The position numbers and the translations under genes were made by a program. A DNA stretch of 64,000 bases, taken from contig NZ_CP021425.1 of assembly GCF_002162375.1 (NCBI RefSeq), positions 3,604,766 through 3,668,765 on the forward strand, given 5' to 3'. The DNA comes from Oleiphilus messinensis. GTDB taxonomy: Bacteria > Pseudomonadota > Gammaproteobacteria > Pseudomonadales > Oleiphilaceae. Every line of letters begins with the position of its first letter. The first letter of the stretch is position 1. Below are positions 15,403 through 23,399 of this stretch, piece by piece. A model generated the notes under the pieces. That model saw nothing but the letters and a program-made list of their open reading frames with translations. It made no database searches and had not been told where the DNA came from.

Positions 15403-16386
15403 ATGCCCAAACCAAGGAAAGCTCAGATTTCACTCGACGCAACGCCCTACTACCACTGTATATCCCGCTGCGTGCGCCGCAGTTTCCTCTGTGGTGTCGA
15501 TCATTTCACCGGTAAAAGCTATGAACATCGGAGACAATGGGTCGAGGATCGATTGATCCTGTTAGCACGTACCTTTGCTATTGATGTCTGTGCCTTTGCC
15601 GTGATGTCAAACCACACCCATACCGTACTTCGGATCAATCAATCGAAAGCCGAAAGCTGGAGCACAAGAGAAGTCATTGAACGTTGGCATGGTATTTATG
15701 CCGGTAATGCACTTTCCAAGCGGTATTTATCTGGCGATGCATTACTCGACTGTGAGCACCACCGTTTAAATAGCTTAGCAAAACTATGGCGAGCGCGTTT
15801 ACACGATATCAGTTGGTTCATGCGATCATTGAATGAACCCATTGCACGTGCAGCCAATCAGGAAGATAAATGCACTGGACGATTCTGGGAGGGCCGGTTT
15901 AAATGTCAGGCGTTACTGGATGAACAAGCCTTAGCAGCTTGTCTCGCCTATGTCGATCTGAACCCGATCCGCGCCGGTATTGCCGATTCGCCGGAATCAT
16001 CGGATCACACATCTGTTCAAAAACGGATTAAAGCAGCAAAGGCTGACGCACCTCATCAACCGGGTTATCTATTACCCTTCGTCGGAAACCCCAGAAAAGA
16101 CCAACCGGACGGCCTTCAGTTTAACTTACAAAATTACCTCGAGCTAGTGGATTGGACCGGACGAATTCAACGGGACGACAAGCGCGGATCGATCTCAACA
16201 TCTCTACCGCCGATATTGCAACGTCTGAAGATCAACGAAAAACAGTGGACTCAACTTACTGGAAAAATGGAGTCCTTATTCCCGACCTTCGTTGGCAAAG
16301 CTGAACAGGTGAAAATCGCCAGTCAGGGCCTTGGTCACCGGCGGGTTTCTGGATTGGCCCAGTGCCGAAGTTTGTTTCCGACATAA
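15403..16386 (+). CDS. REP-associated Y1 (IS200-like) tyrosine transposase
   Basis: A 327-residue protein: N-terminal Y1_Tnp domain with YYHCISRCVRR, the HUH motif as SNHTHTVLR, and a tyrosine-bearing LAYVDLNPIRAGI helix; FWEGRFKCQALL is also typical of the RAYT group. It is a single-strand transposase of the kind associated with REP palindromes. A CCGAGC-AA-GCTCGG palindrome lies 33 bp downstream. It is one of the few plus-strand genes inside the array and is likely a later insertion. Confidence 0.85.
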   Translation: MPKPRKAQISLDATPYYHCISRCVRRSFLCGVDHFTGKSYEHRRQWVEDRLILLARTFAIDVCAFAVMSNHTHTVLRINQSKAESWSTREVIERWHGIYAGNALSKRYLSGDALLDCEHHRLNSLAKLWRARLHDISWFMRSLNEPIARAANQEDKCTGRFWEGRFKCQALLDEQALAACLAYVDLNPIRAGIADSPESSDHTSVQKRIKAAKADAPHQPGYLLPFVGNPRKDQPDGLQFNLQNYLELVDWTGRIQRDDKRGSISTSLPPILQRLKINEKQWTQLTGKMESLFPTFVGKAEQVKIASQGLGHRRVSGLAQCRSLFPT

Positions 16387-16419
16387 GAACCTAACATAAC
16401 CCTTCATTTTAAAACACTA

Positions 16420-16433
16420 CCGAGCAAGCTCGG
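16420..16433. repeat. REP-like palindrome next to the Y1 transposase
   Basis: CCGAGC-AA-GCTCGG, a 6-bp perfect stem, just after the transposase gene. It could be the hairpin recognised by the transposase or a terminator. The remaining stretch to 16667 holds no credible gene. Confidence 0.4.
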
Positions 16434-16667
16434 GAGCATTTTGCGCTCTGAATTTGCTATTTACATCCCTTCCAGCTTAATTCCTGGCGTCTCACGACCA
16501 AATTTTCTTTTTAATCCGCAAATTGCGCCTAACCTGTGCGAACTGATCCACTGTGTTGCGTAATCCGCCGTTTGGAACTTATGGATGGCTGTCTTTGTTT
16601 TTTACACGGCGGTGAGAGGTTTACGATTGTGTATTCCTTTTTCTCCGATACTGGCAACGAACAAAGG

Positions 16668-16737
16668 GCATAACGCCCGCAACACCGGCAAACCGGAGCG
16701 CAGAGTAGGTTTGTCCGAGTGCTTGCGATTGTTAGCA
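16668..16737 (-). other. attC recombination site (70 bp)
   Basis: Cores GCATAAC (16668-16674) and GTTAGCA (16731-16737) flank complementary arms (GCCCGCAACACCGGC... and ...GAGTGCTTGCGATT). It begins 2 bp from the stop codon of the lipoprotein gene, the normal place for an attC. Confidence 0.75.
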
Positions 16738-16738
16738 T

Positions 16739-17275
16739 TTATTCATTGGTTGAGCACTTAATTGGTGTTGTTTGAGCTGGAGCACCTTCTAATATGCCTA
16801 ATGTTTTTTGCGCACTAGCATCAGACGCTTCGACGAAGCCATCAAGAATATCCTCTCTTAATGAAGCAATGCCCTGCAAGGATTCCACAGCAGTTTTCAC
16901 CCCGGGTGTTGATTCAGAATTCACCGATTTCAAAGTTCCCTTGTCCAACTCCACTCCAAATTTATTGGTTTCAAACAAACCAGCCTCATACTTTATCGCG
17001 TACACAGTGCTGTAATCTGCCTCAATAACTTTTTTCGTTATGACATTTGGAGCGCAATACTTAGCGCTGCCTGGCACTTCATACATTGAATGAGTTATGT
17101 TTCCTGTTTTAGGGTGTCTAATACGGTCAAATAGAACTTTCTTCTCGACTGGCTTGTACCCGTAAAAAAGTACGCCTTCCGTCTTGCCATTTTCAAATTG
17201 AGGATCTTGAACCGTATAGATTTTTCCTGCACAGCCAGATAAAACAACCACAATAGAAATAAGCAAATATTTCAT
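16739..17275 (-). CDS. Hypothetical lipoprotein, cassette gene
   Basis: A 178-residue protein with a lipoprotein signal ending LSGC (MKYLLISIVVVLSGCAG). The mature part has no recognised domain; it contains a YGYKPVEKKVLFDRIRHP segment and a helical region near 120-155. The gene has an AAGGAG ribosome site and ends at a clear attC, so it is an integron cassette. Exported lipoproteins are common cassette cargo. The function is unknown. Confidence 0.65.
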   Translation of the reverse strand: MKYLLISIVVVLSGCAGKIYTVQDPQFENGKTEGVLFYGYKPVEKKVLFDRIRHPKTGNITHSMYEVPGSAKYCAPNVITKKVIEADYSTVYAIKYEAGLFETNKFGVELDKGTLKSVNSESTPGVKTAVESLQGIASLREDILDGFVEASDASAQKTLGILEGAPAQTTPIKCSTNE

Positions 17276-17353
17276 TCTTTTTCTCCTTGTTCAGATTATG
17301 TATGGCTAATACCTGAGTAGCTTTCTGCGTCCAGTCGATTGACTTTTTAGCAT

Positions 17354-18199
17354 TCACCTCTCTAGTTCGTGGATAACAATGTCTTCTTCATTTACACCCT
17401 CTATAATGGGTACTTTCCAAGTCATGATGCTGAGAGGCTTTTCTCTAACGTTCATTTTTGTCATTAACTCTGGATTCGCCGTATGCGCCATTTCCGGCAG
17501 GTAACCAGGCGCCCCAGCCCATGCTTGTGAAAAATCCGCATTTTCTCCAGTAGCTTGTTCCCAAAATGCAATTGACTCATCTATCCAACCATGAAGTTTC
17601 CAAAAAGCATTATTAACATGACTTGAATATGGTGCGCCTAACCAATCGTTTGATGGCGAGTCTTCCCAAGGGTCACTTGGAATTTGTTCTGACCAATGTA
17701 AATGAAACCAGCCATGGATAGTCCATTCCAATTCAGATCCGTACTCATCCAATGATAGACCTCTTACCCAAGTAGTGTTTCTAAACTCATTTGAAACACG
17801 GTTTCTAAAATGCTCTGTTGTGCGCGGATCTTTTGCCCATTGAAATGCTCTTTCTGCCCCTTGCCACAAAGCAGGCATTGGCCATACCTCATCATCGTGC
17901 TCATAAGGGATAGGATTCCAACCTATTACACTCGTGTAATTAGGGTCATTCATGTGCGCAAGATGTTTATTCACCATTTCAATCATTTCTCTGTGCATAA
18001 AGAGAAAATCAAGCCCTGATCCAGGTTGCCTTTCGAATCTTGGAGGAGTCCAACCTAAGTCTATGAGCTCCTGCCTTTGTGTTTGTGTAAGACCGTTCCA
18101 CCTTTGTTCATTTCGAACAAGGTGCCATAAATGGTGATAGGTTCTTACCGGAGCAGATGCCAGCATGCTCTTAATCATTGGTGGTAAGACTGTATTCAT
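17354..18199 (-). CDS. Tyrosinase-like (putative di-copper) protein, cassette gene
   Basis: A 281-residue protein without a signal peptide. His-rich motifs are arranged as in tyrosinase/PvdP-like proteins: YHHLWHLVRNEQ, FLFMHREMIEMVNKHL, then HGWFHLHW and HVNNAFWKLHGWIDESI. These could supply two copper sites, but the fit is by pattern only. The gene has a GGAGG ribosome site. A degenerate attC (TGCTAA ... TTAGCC arms, 17300-17352) may follow it, and a clear attC lies upstream at 18228-18335. Confidence 0.5.
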   Translation of the reverse strand: MNTVLPPMIKSMLASAPVRTYHHLWHLVRNEQRWNGLTQTQRQELIDLGWTPPRFERQPGSGLDFLFMHREMIEMVNKHLAHMNDPNYTSVIGWNPIPYEHDDEVWPMPALWQGAERAFQWAKDPRTTEHFRNRVSNEFRNTTWVRGLSLDEYGSELEWTIHGWFHLHWSEQIPSDPWEDSPSNDWLGAPYSSHVNNAFWKLHGWIDESIAFWEQATGENADFSQAWAGAPGYLPEMAHTANPELMTKMNVREKPLSIMTWKVPIIEGVNEEDIVIHELER

Positions 18200-18227
18200 G
18201 AGTATTCCTCCATGAGTTAATTTGTAG

Positions 18228-18335
18228 TGCTAACGCATTGCTCAGCGGCATGGTGCAGTTGGCGACTTTTTGGCCAGCGAAGCGCTGCCGAAAAGGTGCC
18301 AACTGTACCATGTCCGTTGCAGCAACTTGTTATGC
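18228..18335 (-). other. attC recombination site (108 bp)
   Basis: TGCTAAC (18228-18234) and GTTATGC (18329-18335) flank GCATTGCT and AGCAACTT arms and a long palindrome (GGTGCAGTTGGCGACTTTTT ... AAAAGGTGCCAACTGTACC). It is closely similar to the attC at 7247-7350 and shares both termini with the attC at 18751-18863, so these belong to one attC family, as is typical of sedentary chromosomal integrons. Confidence 0.85.
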
Positions 18336-18368
18336 GACCATTTGCACCATGTTTATTCATATTCGTAA

Positions 18369-18740
18369 CTATACTATCTGCCAATCAATATGTGGTGATT
18401 TTTGCCCAGAATTCACATAAAAATATGCTAAAGCTTTGTATGCTGCTTCATTATCAATACACCAGGACTGAGGATATTCGTCAACTTGGCCATTACCGAT
18501 AGTAAATTCTATTAAAACTTTTGCATCATTGGTTTTACCCGATACAAAACCAACATCTTCGGGAAAACGCAAATACATTAATAAAGTATTTTCACCACTT
18601 TTAAGTAAACAAATTGATTGGCCAGAATCGGCATTAAACCAAGTTTCTACTTTTTCAGTAGTATCTATTAATTCTATATATTCTGATAATTCTTGTTCAG
18701 AACCGATGCTAATTTCTTTGTTATTAAAATGTACTTTCAT
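18369..18740 (-). CDS. Imm1-family immunity protein, cassette gene
   Basis: A 123-residue protein with the Imm1 pattern: a central LLMYLRFPEDVGFVSG strand pair, YPQSWCIDNEAAYKALAYFY, and a terminal SPHIDWQIV. Imm1 proteins neutralise secreted or contact-delivered nuclease-type toxins. No cognate toxin is in the window, so it is an orphan immunity gene. It is flanked by clear attC sites on both sides. It lacks an obvious ribosome site, as cassette genes often do. Confidence 0.75.
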   Translation of the reverse strand: MKVHFNNKEISIGSEQELSEYIELIDTTEKVETWFNADSGQSICLLKSGENTLLMYLRFPEDVGFVSGKTNDAKVLIEFTIGNGQVDEYPQSWCIDNEAAYKALAYFYVNSGQKSPHIDWQIV

Positions 18741-18750
18741 AATTTTTTAC

Positions 18751-18863
18751 GCATAACGCATTGCTCTGCGGCAGTTTTTAGTTGGTGACTTTTGGGCTAA
18801 AGTGGCTTGCCCACGCCCAAAAGGCGCCAACTAAAAACTGTCCGTAGCAGCAACTTGTTATGT
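18751..18863 (-). other. attC recombination site (113 bp)
   Basis: GCATAAC (18751-18757) and GTTATGT (18857-18863) flank GCATTGCT and AGCAACTT, with inner arms CAGTTTTTAGTTGGTGACTT and GGCGCCAACTAAAAACTG. The stop codon of the first cassette gene lies inside the right core. It has the best-conserved structure of the sites in the window. Confidence 0.88.
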
Positions 18864-19205
18864 GGTTTTTTCACATATACTCCATGGTTTAAATGAAGTA
18901 CCACAATGTAAACACATTTTAGCCTGCCATGATTTTAGTTCTTTACCACAGTTTGGACAATTTCTAATACACTTTTTGCATTGCTCGTGAATACCATGCT
19001 CTGCCCATGATGTTGCAACTTCTTGCGATACACCCTCAAGTTTCATTAACGATTGCACACAGGCTTCTTTTGAGCTTTGATCAATTTTACCTAAATTTTC
19101 AATCCGTAGACTTCTTCCGAAAACTTCTAAACCACACCGATCACAAACAGTTTTATCCACTCTATTATTCTCTAACTTTTCATTCTCGTTGTTGCCGCTT
19201 TTCAC
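18858..19205 (-). CDS. Zinc-ribbon protein, first cassette of the integron
   Basis: A 115-residue protein starting at a GTG that lies within the recombination core (GTTATGTG). It has CxxC knuckles in VCDRCGLEV, CKKCIRNCPNC and MCLHCGTS, so binding of one or two zinc ions is likely. No ATG occurs before residue 54, which supports the GTG start. Being next to attI, it is the most recently captured cassette and the best placed for expression from the integron promoter. The function is unknown. Confidence 0.65.
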   Translation of the reverse strand: MKSGNNENEKLENNRVDKTVCDRCGLEVFGRSLRIENLGKIDQSSKEACVQSLMKLEGVSQEVATSWAEHGIHEQCKKCIRNCPNCGKELKSWQAKMCLHCGTSFKPWSICEKTT

Positions 19206-19270
19206 ATAACAGCTTATTACTTTTCATGCTTCGTAAATAACTTCCAGCCCGCCCGATTTCTCGTTTCCAT
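19204..19270 (-). other. attI insertion site region
   Basis: ACATAAC (19204-19210; GTTATGT on the array strand) is the core at the junction between the first cassette and the integrase-proximal DNA. No palindromic partner core follows, as expected for attI and not attC. The right-hand limit is approximate. Confidence 0.6.
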
Positions 19271-19361
19271 CACGTTTGTAACCGAGGTCATCAGTGGCTG
19301 AACCTAACATTAACTATGAGTGTATCAGCTTTTTGCTGGAGGAAAAGGGAGCATTCCGGCA

Positions 19362-19484
19362 TACATAGACAGGCGTGTTGTCTATGTAAATAAAAACTCA
19401 GATTATATTTATGATATTTATCATACACTTAAATTTCTGTATCGGGAGAAACTGCGCTTCGTTTTTCAGGTTCTACATAGACAG
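19362..19484. repeat. TACATAGACAG repeats between attI and intI
   Basis: TACATAGACAG occurs as a direct repeat at 19362-19372 and 19474-19484, and an inverted copy TGTCTATGT is at 19379-19387, forming ACATAGACA-N7-TGTCTATGT (19363-19387). The location between attI and the integrase gene suggests binding of the integrase or of a regulator. The whole stretch 19206-19551 holds no gene. Confidence 0.55.
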
Positions 19485-19516
19485 AATATTTACAAAAACA
19501 CTTGAATCGATTATAA

Positions 19517-19532
19517 CTGTTTTTATATACAG
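19517..19532 (+). promoter_or_regulatory. LexA box of the integrase gene
   Basis: CTGTTTTTATATACAG matches the gammaproteobacterial SOS consensus CTGT-N8-ACAG exactly and has the usual AT-rich centre. It lies 19 bp before the intI start codon, overlapping the expected promoter. LexA repression of integron integrases is established for many integrons, so cassette shuffling here should be DNA-damage induced. Confidence 0.85.
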
Positions 19533-19551
19533 CTTTTCAGGGATGATAAAT

Positions 19552-20526
19552 ATGAAAAAGTCACCGTTTATGGAGACCGTTAGAAACGCGCTCAGGACGA
19601 AGCAATATAGCTTGCAAACTGAAAAGAGTTACTTGTATTGGGTAAGGCAATTCATCATTTTCAATGACAAACGCCACCCAAAGGATATGGGTAACGCTGA
19701 AATCGAGCGATTTTTGACACATTTGGCGGTGAACCGCAGCGTAAGCCCTGCAACACAAAATCAGGCACTATGCGCCATTATATTTCTGTACAAGTATGTC
19801 ATTTGCCGGGATATTACCGATTTACGCTACAGTTTTACGAAAAAACCGATAAGACTTCCTACTGTGCTCAACCCACCTGAAGTGGCAGATATTCTGGCCA
19901 ATATGGATGGGAAATACCGACTGATTACGAAAATCCTGTATGGTAGTGGCCTGCGTATTAATGAGGCACTGTCCCTTCGGGTTAAGGATATCGATTTTAC
20001 AAATCAGTCCATTTTTGTATTTCGTGGTAAAGGGCGTAAAGACCGGTATACATTATTACCGGAGTTGATTGTACCTGACCTCAAACTACAAATTGAGCGT
20101 TGCAAAAAAATACATCAAGAAGACCTTATCGAAGGGTTTGGATTCAGTTCCTTGCCTGCATCTTTGCATAGAAAATATAAAACCGCTCTGAAAGATTTTG
20201 CATGGCAGTATGTGTTTCCGTCCACTGGGCGATGTATTCACCCGAAAGATGGCTACGTCTGCCGTCACCATCTGCACCATTCCGCATACTCTAGAGCGCT
20301 CAGGTCAGCCGTAGTGAAGAGCGCCATTCCCAAGCGAGTAACTGCACATACTTTCCGGCACTCCTTTGCAACGACGCTTTTAAAATCCGGTACAGATATT
20401 CGAACACTACAGGAACTACTCGGCCATACGGATTTAAAAACAACAGAAATATACACCCACGTAATTAATAACCGGCGCGCAGGATCAATGAGTCCTGTCG
20501 ATTTGATGGCGGTCGCTTCTGGATAA
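19552..20526 (+). CDS. intI: Integron integrase IntI (tyrosine recombinase)
   Basis: A 324-residue protein from the ATG at 19552, spaced 9 bp from AGGG and after the LexA box; the frame is open further upstream, but that part crosses the operator. Catalytic residues are R135 (GSGLRINEAL), K160, H266 and R269 (AHTFRHSFA), H292 (LLGH) and Y301 (TTEIYTHV). The extra segment DGYVCRHHLHHSAYSRALRS before the HxxR box is the insertion that distinguishes IntI from XerC/D. It recombines attC with attI. It points away from the array, the normal integron layout, and looks intact. Confidence 0.95.
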   Translation: MKKSPFMETVRNALRTKQYSLQTEKSYLYWVRQFIIFNDKRHPKDMGNAEIERFLTHLAVNRSVSPATQNQALCAIIFLYKYVICRDITDLRYSFTKKPIRLPTVLNPPEVADILANMDGKYRLITKILYGSGLRINEALSLRVKDIDFTNQSIFVFRGKGRKDRYTLLPELIVPDLKLQIERCKKIHQEDLIEGFGFSSLPASLHRKYKTALKDFAWQYVFPSTGRCIHPKDGYVCRHHLHHSAYSRALRSAVVKSAIPKRVTAHTFRHSFATTLLKSGTDIRTLQELLGHTDLKTTEIYTHVINNRRAGSMSPVDLMAVASG

Positions 20527-21402
20527 ACCGTCTGATGCACCTTTCCTGTTCACAACTTGCCGTCCCAGTATCACCAACAATATGCCGCCCAATATCGCTA
20601 TACCTGAGAGGATGAGGCGAAGTGTCAGGGTTTCGTCTGCGAAGAGGATGCCGCCTGCGGCGGCGATGACCGGGACGAGGAGTTGGAGTACGGCGGCCTG
20701 GAGGGCGGTGATGCCTTTCAAGGCCATGTACCAGATGGTGTAACCCAGCCCGGAGGCGACTGCGCCGGATAGTACGGCCAGTATGATGCCTTGGACTGTT
20801 ATATGCGCGGATGAAAGCGTGATGATGCCCAACACCACGACAAACGGGGCGGTGCGCAGGAAGTTGAATGCGGTGTCTGCGAGGGGGTTTTGGGAGGATT
20901 TACCGGCCAGTGTGTAGAGGCCCCAGGCGATGCCTGCGATAAGCATAAGGACGAAGCCCCAGAGAGAGGGTGTTGCAAGGCCGGGGAGTACCAGATAAAT
21001 AAAGCCACCGAAGGCGATGAACACACCGGCCCATTCGAGAGCATGTAATTTATTCCCGGCGTGGATACCGATCAGAATAATAGTGATCTGGACAGCGCCA
21101 AACAGGATAAGAGCACCGACACCGGTTTCCAGTGAAATGTAGGCGTAGGAAAAACAAACGGCGTAAAGAAACAGCATGAGCGAGGCTTTCCAGCTGCCTT
21201 TCGCAGTGGAATCACGGAGGGATTGCGTTTTGCCCATGGCCGTTAATGGCATGATGACCATTAACATCAAGATGCCGGAACCTAAGCGGATAATGGTAAA
21301 GCTGGCGGCATCGATGGACTGTTCACCGAGGGCGAGACGACAAAGGATAGAATTTCCAGCGAATGCGATTAATGCCAACGCAGTGTATAACAGGGTGTTC
21401 AT
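20485..21402 (-). CDS. EamA/DMT family transporter
   Basis: A 305-residue protein with about ten membrane helices in two EamA repeats (residues 1-130 and 145-285). The motifs FADETLTLRLILSGIAILGG in the second repeat and GVGALILFGAVQITI in the first are typical. The substrate is unknown (a metabolite exporter by family). Its last 14 codons overlap the end of intI on the opposite strand, so the C-terminus may have been set when the integron arrived. It lies between intI and the ccm cluster. Confidence 0.85.
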   Translation of the reverse strand: MNTLLYTALALIAFAGNSILCRLALGEQSIDAASFTIIRLGSGILMLMVIMPLTAMGKTQSLRDSTAKGSWKASLMLFLYAVCFSYAYISLETGVGALILFGAVQITIILIGIHAGNKLHALEWAGVFIAFGGFIYLVLPGLATPSLWGFVLMLIAGIAWGLYTLAGKSSQNPLADTAFNFLRTAPFVVVLGIITLSSAHITVQGIILAVLSGAVASGLGYTIWYMALKGITALQAAVLQLLVPVIAAAGGILFADETLTLRLILSGIAILGGILLVILGRQVVNRKGASDGLSRSDRHQIDRTH

Positions 21403-21484
21403 CAGCTCTCCTCATCTGCACGATCAGGAGAAGGTTTGAGCGCAGCGATATTGCGCTGCGCCCGCTTAAACATCTCGAAGCAGA

Positions 21485-22792
21485 TTATTGAATAACAGAA
21501 TCAATCTCGACCCGAATGATTTCTTTGGCCGAATTGACCTCAACAGGTGAAACCAGCCCCTGCAAGTCACCGGGATTCGGTGTCGGTTGTCCGGATGCAG
21601 AGACGCGGGCAATGACTTCAACCTCGGCGACACTGGATAATTTTGCCATGGGCCCCATGGCCGTACTGTCATCCAGTTTTACCAATACGGGTAAGTCTTT
21701 TACTTGTTTACGCACAATGGCCAATGGCATTTTCGGGCCATTTACGGCGCGGGCATAGATAAACAAAGTATCATTGCCTCGTTCAGAGACGTCAATTGAA
21801 TCGGAAAGTTCCACGAGTACTGAAATTTGCGGACCACTTGCCGCCTTGGGTGAGGAAGGAGCTGCCGATTCCGCGATGGGTTGCCCCACTGCGGCGGTTG
21901 CACCCTCGGGAGACTGACTGGCGAGCATCATTCTAGCCCGGTTGATGCCCTCACCGATTGCGCTCGCACTGGGGTGATCCGGAGCGACTTCGAGTATGCG
22001 CTGCCAGAAACCAATGGCATTTTTAAATTCGCCGACTTCGTAAGCGTACATACCCAATAAGCCCAGAGAGTTTACTTCATTTGGGTTTTCCTGCAGAGCC
22101 GTCTCAATGTACTGTTTGACCTCTTCAGTCATTTGTTGATACTGGAAGAAGCGTGCCTGCGCCAGCAAACCGTAGACCGCACTGGCCCCTTCTCCCCGTT
22201 GCTTGAGCAATTTCACCACTTGTAATAAAGACTCGGACGCTTCTGCATATTGCTCAAGGTTCATTTGGGTACGACCCAACAAGAACCAACCGTCAATATT
22301 TTCCGGATTTTCTTGCAGTTTTTGTTTGAGCTGGCCCAGCAAGGTATCAATGTCCGCTGCGGGCATACCCTCTGATAGCTGATCCCCCATGCCGGAAAGC
22401 GCGGCAATATCACGGGTCTCCACCACCTTGTCGTAGGCGCCCCATTTCCAGTAGAAACCCCAGGCCGCAACCGGAATGATTACCACCAGTGCAATGACCA
22501 ATGGCATAGAAGTGTTAACGCCGGAAGACGCTGTGTTCTGGTCATCCCCCACATCTTCAAGCAGGTTGCCTTCCAGCTCCAATTTGAGTTGCGCGAAACG
22601 GGCCTCGGTAATTTGCCCTTTTTCCAGCTCGAGTTCCAGTTCCTTGAGGCGATCCTTGAACAATTCGACGTTTAGCGCTTTGCGTTCTACTTCACCTTCA
22701 TCTGAAACTTGACGGCGCTTTAGCACGGGCAATAACACAAACACCATCGCCAGGAGGATCAGTAAGCTGGAACCTAACCAAAAATCGGACAT
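21485..22792 (-). CDS. ccmI: Cytochrome c maturation protein CcmI
   Basis: A 435-residue protein: two membrane segments (about 6-22 and 95-115) enclosing a cytoplasmic coiled coil (KDRLKELELELEKGQITEAR), then a periplasmic TPR domain (about 150-290) and a C-terminal beta domain. CcmI binds apocytochrome c and hands it to the CcmF/H haem ligation complex. It is the last gene of the ccm cluster, 67 bp after ccmH. Confidence 0.9.
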   Translation of the reverse strand: MSDFWLGSSLLILLAMVFVLLPVLKRRQVSDEGEVERKALNVELFKDRLKELELELEKGQITEARFAQLKLELEGNLLEDVGDDQNTASSGVNTSMPLVIALVVIIPVAAWGFYWKWGAYDKVVETRDIAALSGMGDQLSEGMPAADIDTLLGQLKQKLQENPENIDGWFLLGRTQMNLEQYAEASESLLQVVKLLKQRGEGASAVYGLLAQARFFQYQQMTEEVKQYIETALQENPNEVNSLGLLGMYAYEVGEFKNAIGFWQRILEVAPDHPSASAIGEGINRARMMLASQSPEGATAAVGQPIAESAAPSSPKAASGPQISVLVELSDSIDVSERGNDTLFIYARAVNGPKMPLAIVRKQVKDLPVLVKLDDSTAMGPMAKLSSVAEVEVIARVSASGQPTPNPGDLQGLVSPVEVNSAKEIIRVEIDSVIQ

Positions 22793-22859
22793 TCAATAAT
22801 CTCTTTTACAGTTTACGCTTTTCAATCAAGTCGGATTGAAGTATTGGTTTACATCAGGA

Positions 22860-23399
22860 TTAATCCCGATCCTGATCCCGGAGCAAGGCGTTTAGCTTTT
22901 GTTGCTCCGCCACTGACAAGGTACTCTCGGGATCCGGGCCGTCTTGCTGTTGTTTCTTTTTACGGGCCTTTGCTGACATGGTCAGGACGATGATAATGCC
23001 GAGAATCGCGATCACACCCGGCCCGAACCAGAGCATGTAAGTTGACGCATCCAGCTTGGGTTTGTACACAACGAACTCCCCGAAGCGCTCGACCATGAAA
23101 TCGACCACATCATCATTGCTTTTGCCTTCACCGATCAGGCGGTGCACTTCCTTCCTCATGTCTGCGGCAATAGGTGCATTCGAGTCCGCAATATTCTGGT
23201 TCTGGCATTTGGGGCAGCGCAAGGTTTCTGAAAGCTCCAGATACTGCTGTCGTTGGCCATCATCTTCAAATTCATAGGTTTCAATCACGGCGAATGCACG
23301 GGTACTGTCCAGTAACAGCAACATGCCAGGTAATATAAGTGCCAGCAGTAGTTGCGCAAGATATGCTTGACGTGGAACCGCGACGGGATCGAGTTTCAT
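22860..23399 (-). CDS. ccmH: Cytochrome c maturation protein CcmH
   Basis: A 179-residue protein with a signal sequence, the conserved redox motif in LRCPKCQNQNIADSNAPIA, and a C-terminal membrane anchor (about 130-150). CcmH keeps the CxxCH cysteines of apocytochrome reduced for haem attachment. The start overlaps the ccmG stop by 4 bp. Confidence 0.95.
   Translation of the reverse strand: MKLDPVAVPRQAYLAQLLLALILPGMLLLLDSTRAFAVIETYEFEDDGQRQQYLELSETLRCPKCQNQNIADSNAPIAADMRKEVHRLIGEGKSNDDVVDFMVERFGEFVVYKPKLDASTYMLWFGPGVIAILGIIIVLTMSAKARKKKQQQDGPDPESTLSVAEQQKLNALLRDQDRD

Noticed and set aside
16529-16738. 69-codon minus-strand frame between the Y1 transposase and the lipoprotein gene
   Set aside because: It runs through an attC, has no family resemblance and no ribosome site.
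17276-17353. Full attC between the tyrosinase-like and lipoprotein genes
   Set aside because: Only short TGCTAA/TTAGCC complementarity is visible and the cores do not fit, so it is mentioned under the gene but not listed as a site.
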